Shown in pieces: positions 1 through 9,714 of a DNA stretch of 64,000 nt. Made by a program: the position numbers and the translations under genes. Location of the stretch: assembly GCA_963576735.1 (NCBI GenBank), contig OY755176.1:13253423-13317422 (forward strand), read 5' to 3'. Source of the DNA: Bedellia somnulentella (lineage: Eukaryota > Arthropoda > Insecta > Lepidoptera > Bedelliidae). Each line of letters starts with the position of its first letter. Positions within the stretch are counted from its first letter, which is position 1. The notes under the pieces were generated by a model. It did not search any database and was not told the DNA's origin. It saw nothing but the letters and a program-made list of their open reading frames with translations.

Positions 1-1144
1 AATTTAGGATAAATTTTGCGTTTTAAGCCGATGGATTACCTATATAACACTTATCATTTCAATATCTAATCACATCTTAGTCATTGATGCCAATGATCTG
101 AGATTGGAAGCAATTGATAAAGAAACTAAACAATTAATTAATTAATGATAGTGGATACTGATAATTTGCGGATTTGAATTGACTCACACATGATAAAATT
201 GTCTGAGTAACGAACATGACGAAATAGGAAAGTCAATGTCAGGGTCGATAAAATTAATTTACATATTTTATTCATCATCTATTACTTATTCATCATTTAT
301 TACATCTTTAACCGAGAGGAACACCGTTAAAAAGTTCAAATTGGCATTTCATCTACAACACGCCTACAAAAACAAGTATTTATAACTATCACAAATAACG
401 TTTAAGTGTCATGCTCCGACAGAGGCGCCGGGGTGCCTCTCAACCGTTGACGGAATTTCATAATTGTAAGCAGACGCGCCAAGGGGGCCTCTCAACCGCT
501 GAAGGGTTAAGAAAAAATATGTTTTTGAATTCACACTAAAAACCACCGTGATTTAAACTAAACTGACATTTAATAACAGTTTTATATATTTTTATCATTT
601 AATTGTCACCTTAGAGCAAAATGTTATTACTGAAGCTAGGAATAATTATATCAAACATTATTTGAGTTGTGATGTGATGGTAAATAATTAAGGATCTATG
701 AGGTAGAAAAAATGAGTCATTTTTTGACGATAGAATGAGGAAGGCTTTGAACTGTCAATTTAATTTATAAAAATGACCCCCAGATGGCGTGGGAAGCGGA
801 TCTCGTTATACTTGTTAGTTTTAAGCCACGTTTATTAGCTTAATACACGACAGAAACATTCAGTCTCAGTTGTTCAAATTAAATTTCGTAATCCATGTAT
901 ATTCAAAAGTTACTTGGAATAGTATACTTGTATAATGTACAAAACTGAAATATCCACTGCTGTCATACTATGAGAGCGAATTGCGAACTCTATATTAATC
1001 AACAGAAGTATTTAAGTAGCAAGTCAGACCCAGTACATACATTATTGTCGAAAAATCTCAAAAATCGTGGTGCGCAAAAGCTCTAAGTACCCCAAAAAAT
1101 ATAAGACTTGAATTTGATTATAAAAACCATAATGTTTATTCCAG
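1..1144. other. No coding exon seen; probable ELOVL intron
   Basis: The stretch ends in a splice acceptor at 1143-1144 that opens the ELOVL exon, so it is most simply the preceding intron. It is AT-rich and I see no exon in either strand. A GC-rich motif occurs twice at about 418-450 and 472-507, in the form of a gaggcgcc-like block followed by gcctctcaaccg. Confidence 0.5.
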
Positions 1145-2211
1145 GTTCAATTTGTGGGTATAATGGTGCACGCTTTCCAACTACTGTTCATTGACTGCGA
1201 CTACCCGCGAGCCTTCGTGTGGTGGATCGGAATGCATGCTGTTATGTTCTTCTTCCTTTTCAAAGACTTCTACAACCAGTCTTACACTAAACCAAAGGTA
1301 AGTCATTTTTATGTTCTTGTTCCTTTGCGGAATGAGAGTTTGGGAAGTTGAATGGAGAAAGAATTGTAAAGTTAAAGATGTTGGCGTTAGGTCTAACATC
1401 CAGTTTTTGGTATTTATAGCAGTGAGTATATTAATGTATGCTCTGTTGAGCCCTCTTTCAAGAAATGTCGTAACGGTAGCTAGCTACTATTAATATCTTA
1501 AAACATATGTGTGATTTGTTTGTCTATTAGTGTGTTATAGCTATTTATTTCCCAAACGATTGATACTATGTAGTTCAAATCTGATAATAGTGATGTAATC
1601 TGTAAACCGCTTCAAGGTTTTAGAAAAGAATAGAAATATGTCAACGAAATGGGGGCTCTTCATATATGAAACTAAATATAATATGTGGGGTGTGTCTATT
1701 GATAGTTCTTTAAAAAGACGTCAAAGTTTCTTAAACAAATTTCGCTCACGGTCATGAATTCATGATTGATAATAGTGGACTGTCATACTTAAAGTACTAC
1801 ACATTCTATTAAAAAAACCATTAGATCGTGTTGTTGTAAATATATCTCGCATGACTATAATTTATTGTCCTCTCCATTCAAAGGTTGTCTGGAAGAGATC
1901 GCTTTTAGTGATAAGACCGCCAATTGTACTTTTATTATTTAATTCTGTGTATTTGTAAATGTTTCTCCATATTTGATGTGCAATAAAGAGTTTTCTATTC
2001 TATTAAACAGTCTCTCCCTTTTCCCCACTACATCTGCCCTACCATAATCTTCATAAGAACGTAAATATTTCTGTTACAGAGGCGTTCCCCATCCCCCCCC
2101 GCGACGCGCCTATCTCCCGCGACGGCGGTGGAGGCTCCCAGCAAAGACTACGCCAAACCGATCAACGGCTCTCTCGTCCGCGCCCGTACCACGCTGCCCG
2201 CCGGGAACTGA
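1145..2211 (+). CDS. Elongation of very long chain fatty acids (ELOVL/ELO family), 3'-terminal two exons
   Basis: ELO proteins are multi-pass ER membrane condensing enzymes that add two carbons from malonyl-CoA to long acyl-CoAs. Exon A is 1145-1297, after an ..attccag acceptor and before gtaagt. It reads in phase 0 as the C-terminal ELO segment, with GIMVHAFQLLFIDCDYPRAF followed by a hydrophobic WWIGMHAVMFFFLF helix and KDFYNQSY. Exon B is 2080-2211, after ..ctgttacag, also phase 0. It gives a 43-residue polar tail rich in Pro, Ser and Arg that contains SKDYAKPINGS and ends LPAGN-TGA, which suits a cytosolic ELO tail. The catalytic HxxHH box and earlier helices are not in the window and must lie to the left. 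Exon A is secure; exon B rests on splice phase and tail character. The intron at 1298-2079 holds a decayed interspersed repeat near 1328-1420. Confidence 0.9.
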
Positions 2212-4105
2212 CCGAGCATGCTGTCTCGCTCTACGCTTCAGAACGGAGTCATGCGCATCTCTTCTAACACCTACTAACATATGTTGCTGTCCCGCTCGCA
2301 CATAAGGAGCGGAATTAGATAGAGCTGGTACACAAAACTGCGATGTGAAGCGATATTTTTATTATTAGCTGCTTTGCGACTTTCGCAGTTTTGTTTACAA
2401 GCCCATAAGCGAATATACATGGTGCTATACCTCCCTAGTTGTTGGTTTCATCGACTACAAAGCGCCAAAATTAATAATGCTATACTTCTGATGTAAACTT
2501 TGTTTGATTTGAAAGTGGGACAGAAATATATTTTACAAGCAGTTAGAAGACGCGCGGGGGATATAACCGTTTACGGTTTGAAGAGTAGGATGACTACAGC
2601 GTGATCGCCTAGCTACTAGTTACACCCTAGATATCACTATGAGTATTGACACACGGATGAACTTCGCCCCCGACAATTTTAAATCGCAACGACAACGATT
2701 TCGATAGTTTTGAGAGCTATCTGTATTTACTATCACTATCACAATTGTTATAATGGCAAAGATTTTATTGTTTTAAATATACAGGTAAATGAACTATTTC
2801 TCGTTGACTTTGCTATGTTCGGGGCGGCGAATGATCGTGTGTTAATAACTTATTACGAGGTGCTTCGACTCTCAGTTTACGCTCTTACGAATGTACCTTG
2901 CCGAATTCTTTGCAAAAACTCGCACGCGCCGCGAGCCACCGTAGTTCCGTAAGATGTAATTTTTTTTGACGTTTAAGTACAATTTTTACTTATCGATATT
3001 ATAAATCGTTTAGCAATGGAACTATATTTACGTAACAATTAGGGCCCTGTGGGTCGTGTCATTCAATCAGAACTGATCAACGCATAATAAAGAGTAGTAC
3101 TAATAATGATGATTACAAACTATGAAATGGTTGTGTTGGTTATTTATTGTTTTGTTTTAATTTATATCTATTTAATTTATATACCAAAATTTTATATAAA
3201 CAATATGCAATAAGGTCAAATTGACGGGTTTAGTTTTAATTGTGGTCAGATTGTAGCATTGTAATATTGGATGTAATTTATTATCTGACAAGAGTTTAGT
3301 GCAACATAAACTCGCCTCTTAATAGATCAATTTGTTTCATGTAATTTAATATCAATTTTGTAATAATGTTACATACTGTATTTTTTTATACAAAGTATGC
3401 GAATAAATAAAAATATAAGTATCATCAAAATTAATGGCATGGATTTTATTTCACCCATTGTTATTCACAGATATGTTATGCCAGCTATGTAGTGTTCTTT
3501 CCAAAGACTGATTACAAATTACAATGAGCACTAACCGAACATCCCAATCAAAAATTCCTCAGCTACTTAGGAAGTTTATTGTAAAATAGGATGGTTTCCA
3601 TTCATTAACCCAACAGTCGCTTAAAAAGTTCTCAACCTCTTAGTCGCCTCGGATGACAGATGAGATATTTCTAAGGCCACATCAAGGATACTCTACACTA
3701 TGGATCGGCCCTAAACACTCTCAGAGCGTAGCAGGGGGCGTGGCCTATTGGCACTTAAAATGGCTGACCTAGGGTTGTGTCATGCAAGAATCAGAATAGA
3801 AAAATATCGATAAATTTGCCAACATCTTTATGTGGAAATAATTTATTTCAACAGTAGGCAAATACTTTTAATTTAGATCTAGATATTTTAACACCAGTTT
3901 TAAACCTTCGTTTCGCCACCATGGGTCACACATCACCATGGATTTAACTCATGAACATTTTCGAGCGAAAATTTATTATGATTTTCGGCGTGGGGTAAGT
4001 TAAAAGCAGTGCATCGATCAGTGATTCAGTGAGATTAATCATGGGTGTCATATGCTCAAGGACAACTTTAAATCGATTGTCGTACACATTACATATACTT
4101 ACTTA
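2212..4105. other. ELOVL 3' flank and intergenic sequence without a recognised gene
   Basis: The stretch has no long or splice-supported ORF. An AATAAATAAA cluster near 3402-3412 could serve as a polyadenylation signal for the ELOVL transcript. A decayed minus-strand copy of the abundant ~240 bp repeat lies at about 3590-3720. Confidence 0.4.
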
Positions 4106-4337
4106 CGGGTATAAATCCCTAGATGGGGTACCCAGAGCTAAGGAATGACAAATTCCTCAGCCACCTTTGGGAAGTTGAGTGAGGAAAAGTTGGTAAAATA
4201 AAGGTTGTTGGTGATGGGTGTCCAACCGCATCGCCCAAAATTCCCTTAAAACGCCGTTAAAAGTCCGTTAGTCGCCTCTTACGTACACCCACCGGAAGAA
4301 ATGGAGTAGTGCTATTCTAAGCCGACACTACACAGTT
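4106..4337 (-). repeat. Abundant ~240 bp interspersed repeat (call it R240), good copy
   Basis: In the minus orientation it reads ctgtgtagtgtcggcttaga, then accggtgggtgtacgtaaga-like and agtggctgagga-like blocks, and ends near gggatttatacccgtaagta. The same blocks recur in order at least fifteen times in this window. Confidence 0.8.
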
Positions 4338-4533
4338 GTCGTACACGTACAACAAAATATTGATGCTGTGCTTGACTTATATTGCCAGATCGTACATATA
4401 AATACGAAAAAAACAACGTATTTAAATTTAAAATGTCACATTTATTCATTTTTAAATAACGTCAATTTGTTTTAACACGTTCTGAATGAAACCTTTTCAT
4501 TCGTGATTTTTTATGATAAACCATACCATTTTT

Positions 4534-5071
4534 TTAAAATGCAATGCCAATTTTATGCCGATGGTTGATGTTTTCAAAGCCAATACCATCAAGCCACTTT
4601 CTTCTCCGCGCTTCACTTTTAGGAAACCTGAAATTATTTAATTTTAGTAATCAAAATCAATAACCACCTCAAAGTAACAAATGTGAAGAAAAGTGTAATC
4701 TATAAAAATAATGTTACCTATATTTTGGAAGGCATTTAGATTTTTAATAGGTTAACCAACCAACCAACTTAAACCGAATCTGATAGTACTTAAACATCGA
4801 TAATACTAAATGATCAGTGTTTCACATCACTAGGTAAACAATGAGAGGAAATAATTTTGGAAGAAATCATGAAAACTAAGCCTTTTATGGCGAAAATATT
4901 ACAATGATCATGAAGTTTCCTCTGATCCATCGAGGAAGAATGAAATACACCAAAAAAAATACTCTTGACCGAAGTGAAAACAATGAAAATAATTACTTAC
5001 TTGTGGAAAGTTAATTGAGGCTGATTTTCGCTATTACGGGCGCCACAATCTTTAACAGAGCAACAGGGCAT
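4534..5071 (-). CDS. Two-exon mini-gene with a truncated THAP-type zinc finger (54 aa)
   Basis: Exon 1 is 5001-5071, starting at the ATG whose complement is 5069-5071 and ending at gtaagt. Exon 2 is 4534-4627, after a ..atttcag acceptor. Lengths 71 and 94 sum to 55 codons including the stop. The product opens MPCCSVKDCGARNSENQPQL, then TFHKFPKSEARRRKWLDGIG, and stops at IGIAF. This matches the N-terminal half of a THAP domain: the first Cys pair, the hydrophobic-HKFP turn and the invariant Trp. The C-terminal CxxHF zinc ligands are absent, so the finger as drawn cannot close. Either an alternative donor inside exon 2 (near GATG|GTATTG) joins a further exon I could not find, or the gene is a decayed THAP or P-transposase relative. 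Confidence 0.6.
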
Positions 5072-5981
5072 TGTGCATTTATATTACCCATGTAATTTTA
5101 TATTCCAAAACTTGATTAATCAATGTCCAAAACACAATCAACACTTTTGTTTACAAAGCAACTTGACAGATCAAATGGCGACTAAGATGCCGATCTTGGT
5201 ACGCGCTATCATAATCGTAACGTCTTGACGAAATTTTGCCATAAACAACAAGAAGTAAACATGTATTGTTCTCTTTTTCAAAAGATTAAACTCGGAAGGT
5301 TAGAAAGAGAAAACGGCATATGGAATATTTCTGTTGCGATATTATTATTATTTGCATAACGTTATTTAGATAGATATAGTACCACAGGGCCCATCCGTAG
5401 TGTAGTAGAGTATCCTTGGGCCACATGCACAAATACGACTTATTCTTACCACGGGGCTAGCGCAATATCATGGTAAAACTACCTCATTGTGCGGGGTAAG
5501 CGCTTATTCCGAATTCATTCAAAATATATTTAAGACGGAGGTCGCATAGAAAAATTTCCCAAGTGCGAATAAGCTCACACATAAAGGGTTTCCCCATATA
5601 AAGAAAAGACTATGAGATCAGCATAAACTCTTACCAACGATACCTTCATAGTAGGCTCATCGACTAGTAAGCGTCATTATTATTTTTCTATAATTGTGTA
5701 CCAAACTTTGACCTTCGGGGCGGGGCGAGTGCAGCACGAATTATGTTTTAGAAGAGGTATGGTATTTATTCTCGGTTTGAAGATTAGACGTTAAGATGAT
5801 AAAATAAAAAGAGTTGCACCTGACTTCTGGGTGCTCCTCCAGGATTAACCTAAGTGTCGCAGATAACCTGCTCCTTATTAAAGGGCTAACCTTCAGTTAG
5901 CCTTATAGTTTCACACAATGGTTAACCACTTGGCTGATGATTAGTTAGTGATCTGGTTATTTAGGGTGACTATATATTGCT

Positions 5982-6091
5982 GTGTAATGTCTGCTTAGAA
6001 TAGCACTACCCCATTACTTACCGTGGGTGGTGTTCGTAAAAGGCGGCTAAAGGGTATTGGGCCTTGTAAATGATTTATGGAGACCCATCAC
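5982..6091 (+). repeat. R240 copy, left part (split by the 6092-7630 element)
   Basis: It starts gtgtaatgtctgcttagaat and runs to gagacccatcac, where it is broken by the insertion. The remainder resumes at 7631 with ccatcaccaaaaacc and ends near 7760 with tatagccgtgagc. Confidence 0.8.
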
Positions 6092-7630
6092 TAGGGCTGC
6101 CATCCGTCCGGGTTTCCCCGGATTTGTCCTAGTTTGGTGGGCGTCCGGGGGACGTCCGGGCGGGGTTTTTAAAAGAGTCCGGGTGAAACCCGGACTCTTT
6201 TGTCATCGAGGGAAACCCACTTTTTTTATTGGTAAGCGATAAGTTGAAATAAATCTTAGTAAGAAATTCCGTTACAATAACCCGCATTCAAAAAGCGCGC
6301 GGCAAAATAGGTAGTCGTAAATGTCTATTTATTTGTTGACTTTAAGGCACTTTAGCGCACCTAACTTTGTAGTTTAAAATAATAAACGATTTAGTAGTAC
6401 ATTAGAAGTACGAATTATATATTAATTGGATTGATACCAAAAAAAGCAAGCGTTTTATAATTATTATTTTGTTACCTCAGAAAGAGTGTTTTATCTACAC
6501 TTATAATAAATCTGTAGAGAGATTAATTCTGTACATTTTTAAGCTTCCGTCGCGTGTGCAGCCTTAATGGTTAAACTTACATAGAAATCATGTATGACGA
6601 AAATATTCTTCATAAAATCATCCAAAAAAAATCTTCAACAGTTTATGTCTATCTTTTACGGTTGACTCACAATAACACGTGTAATTCCTGATAGCTTAGC
6701 AATTCGGAACATTCTGATTTTTTGTTTACTCTTACTTTTGTAAACCTCTCACTCATCACTAATTTAAAAAAGGTAACATTATTACCTATTCAATAAAAAA
6801 AAGAATCATAGAAATCGGTAGAGAAACACCGAAATTATACATAAAATAAGCCATCGCGCCCGTGACCAAAGCCAAATCTTTACTAATTTACATATAACAT
6901 ACTAGATGGCGGCAGTAGTTGCATCCTACATCACGTAATGATTTATTTTTTAGATTGTTATAAATACTTCAAAGCGTTTTATTCCAAAATTTGCTATTAA
7001 ACGGAAATACTGAACCGTTCATAAAAGCGCATTCAAAATCACCAAACTACACTGTTTAGGGAGTGCTATAAATTTAATAAATTGAAAACATTGCGCTAAA
7101 TTTCAAAATGCTTGAGCAGTGACAGAAGAAAAAAACCTCAGATATTTAAAAAAACAACGCTACCCTTGCGAAGCTGGGCCGATCCACTAGTTTTATATAA
7201 ATGTCTATTATTTGTTGCGTCTACTTGCGTACCTGACTATTTTATAATTATAAACGATTCAGATCCGAGTTACTTGGTCCAACTAATCCGGAGTTAAACC
7301 TTAACTCCGAGTTTAATCCTTAGGCCTTAGTCTCTTAGTATAGTTAATTTATAGAAGTAGCTACCTACGTACCTATTATTTAATAATTTGATTGATACCT
7401 AAAAACGAGTGTTCAATAATTATTTTGTTACAACAGTAAGAGTTATATTTTAAACATGCGTGCCTACCGACTTCATACTATTTTAATAAGAACAAATAAA
7501 AATTAAAAAAAATATGACTTTTTTTTTTGCTACAAATACGGCGTCCGGGGAAAAACCGAAATTTCGCCCAAATGTCCGGGTTTTTTGCCGTGTTCGTCCG
7601 GCGTCGGCAGATCAGGTGATGGCAGCCCTA
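6092..7630. mobile_element. Non-autonomous hAT-like DNA transposon (1539 bp)
   Basis: The ends are exact: tagggctgccatc at 6092 and its complement ending at 7630. The element is flanked by a perfect 8 bp target duplication, cccatcac, at 6084-6091 and 7631-7638. An 8 bp duplication with TAGGG-type short inverted ends fits the hAT superfamily. There is no transposase ORF. CG-rich tccggg-type motifs crowd both ends. A perfect stem-loop (14 bp arms, GAA loop) sits at 6171-6201. A motif like the Helitron-like GGACCACTAG end occurs inside at about 7165-7195. Confidence 0.85.
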
Positions 7631-7765
7631 CCCATCACCAAAAACCTTTGTTTCACAATCTTATCAATAGATATCTTCGAAAAGTGCATAAGGTGTTTTT
7701 TTATCCGAAGTTCTGGCTACCTCTTCTAGGGGTGTATAGCCGTGAGCATATCAATGTATGTAATG
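7631..7765 (+). repeat. R240 copy, right part (after the hAT-like insertion)
   Basis: It continues the copy interrupted at 6091 and ends with the usual ggggtgtatagccgtgagca followed by a short TATG-like tail. Joining the two parts gives a standard R240 unit. Confidence 0.8.
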
Positions 7766-9147
7766 TAGTATGAAGGGGCTACTATTAGTTTAGCTAATAC
7801 AATTGTTTATTCGTATATTCATTTATTTTGCTATCTTTTCTCCACTTAAATTCCAAAAGTGGCTGAAGAATTTTCTGATTCCGTAAATATAACCGTGAGT
7901 ATATGTTTGTTTTGTATGTATGTGTATTTATTAGAAAAGAAATAGTTTGGGTAGTATTGAACACATTATATATTCGGTCTCGAATAATATTTTTAAATAT
8001 TTCTGAATTTCCTCTTTGTCATATGTAAGTCATATAATAAAATACATCCCTGGCAAATTTCAAGTTTATAAGTACAGTAGTTTCAACTGCGCGTTGATTC
8101 TAAGTCAGTCAGTCAGCTTTGCATTTTCTGATATAGAATTTAACCCATATTGAATTTTAAGTCACTACGCAATCATTAAAAAGTCAAAATCTTGGAAATT
8201 TCTTATCGATTATTTCTTATTTCAGTTATAAAGAAAAAAAAAGAAAAGAAAGAAAGAGTTATCAAAGTGCCAGGGAGAGAGGCATACTAATGATGGTGTC
8301 GTTGCCAATTAACTGTATTTTAATATCAAATGCAAAAAACCACTGGGCTGGCTACGTTGATTGTTTTGTGATATTAATTATTTTAATAACGGCCTGCCCA
8401 TTTTGTTAACAGCTAGCGTTCGGTTAAGCGGCTGGTCTTAATAAGTCAGCTGTTCTATCTGTGTCAATAGATATGGCATTTGATAATAAAGTGTGATATT
8501 GAAGGGGAATCATGTTTTGAAGTTAAATAAATCAATAGGTTTATTTTTTAATATACTTACTTTAATCTTCTTACAACATATATTCCAAAAAATATAGTGC
8601 TTCCTCATCTCATTTAAATACCTTTAATATTAAGTACAATTTTAAAATATTTCAACTACCAGAACTCTAAGGCCATAGAAAGTTCTTATAAGCTACTTTA
8701 ATTGAACAGTCTTCTATGCTATCTAAATATAAAGTCTAATATCATCAATACGTGTAGTGTCTTTAGACAACAAAAAATACTTTCACATTTAAAACAATAC
8801 AGATCGAAACAACAAGTAACCGTACTAATTAATTTAATAAGTATTATAGGAATATAAAAACCGCTTAAATAAAAAGGTGCATTAAAAAATATATAAAGAA
8901 TTTAGTTACCTATAAACTTAAACAATACAAGGCACCACAATAATATAAAAAAAGCAGAAAAAATATATATTAAATGTTCGGAGTATATTACTAAAACATG
9001 CTTCAAATACTAGACCAAGTTTCTTAAAACATGGCGTACATAATTTGAATAAAAGCATGTCTTCCCGATCAGAACACCAATTACACCACAAAAGCTGTGG
9101 AGTTCAGTCCCCATAGCATTAGACATGTGTGAGAGAAACGCCCGAGA
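7766..9147. other. AT-rich intergenic stretch, nothing recognised
   Basis: It contains low-complexity A/G runs near 8228-8260 and a long A/T-rich interval from 8500 to 9000. I see no exon, RNA gene or well-bounded repeat. Confidence 0.4.
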
Positions 9148-9268
9148 TCTGAATTGAGTATTCAAGTTGAGAACGACTTAAGTATCGTTTTGTCACATTC
9201 AGTTGTTAATATTTCAATGCGACAGAACGATACTTAAGTTGTTCTCAGCAGGAATACTCAATTCAGTA
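9148..9268. repeat. Near-perfect hairpin (inverted repeat, ~50 bp arms)
   Basis: The left arm starts at ctgaattgagtattc and continues gagaacgacttaagtatcgt. The right arm carries acgatacttaagttgttctc and ends gaatactcaattcag. Only about 25 bases separate the arms. It could be a small MITE or a transcribed hairpin. Confidence 0.75.
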
Positions 9269-9379
9269 ATCGGTAGTAAGTCACGTGAGTTGTGAAAAAC
9301 CGACATACAAATCTGTCAGTATCACACTTCTCACCGGACATACTCTTTTTTGTACACACCTCATGCTACCTATACAGAT

Positions 9380-9690
9380 ATATAAAAGAAAGTCGTGTTA
9401 GTTATACTATTTATAACGCACGAACGACTGAACCGATTAAGCTGAAAATTTAAGCGGAGGTAGCTTAGAACCAGGAAAAAGACATAGGACATTTTTTATA
9501 ATATTATAAATAAATAAGATATTTTGTATGATGGTTCGTCGGTAACAAATTTGCTCAGTAACATTAGCCGATTCCAATTCACTTTTAGAACTAGCATAGA
9601 AAATATGTAGATTATCACGCTAAATATCATAGGGATTCAGCGGAGAAAAATACTTTACCACCGTGCGAAGCCGGGGCGGACCACTAGTAC
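9380..9690 (+). mobile_element. Helitron-like non-autonomous unit ending GGACCACTAG
   Basis: The copy has cgaacgactgaaccgattaa followed by a gaccaggaaaaagacatag-like block, and ends gcgaagccggggcggaccac-tag before t. The GC-rich 3' end with CTAG fits Helitron termini (CTRR, insertion before T). Relatives occur at 16995-17240 (-) and 20019-20125 (-). Confidence 0.5.
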
Positions 9691-9714
9691 AGATATACTT
9701 TATGACAATATTTC

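Noticed and set aside
1979..1990. caataaagag as an ELOVL polyadenylation signal
   Set aside because: It lies in the intron before the final coding exon at 2080-2211, and the exon-A and exon-B phases join cleanly.
7112..7297. 61-codon plus ORF
   Set aside because: It lies inside the hAT-like element over a Helitron-like fragment and has no family resemblance.
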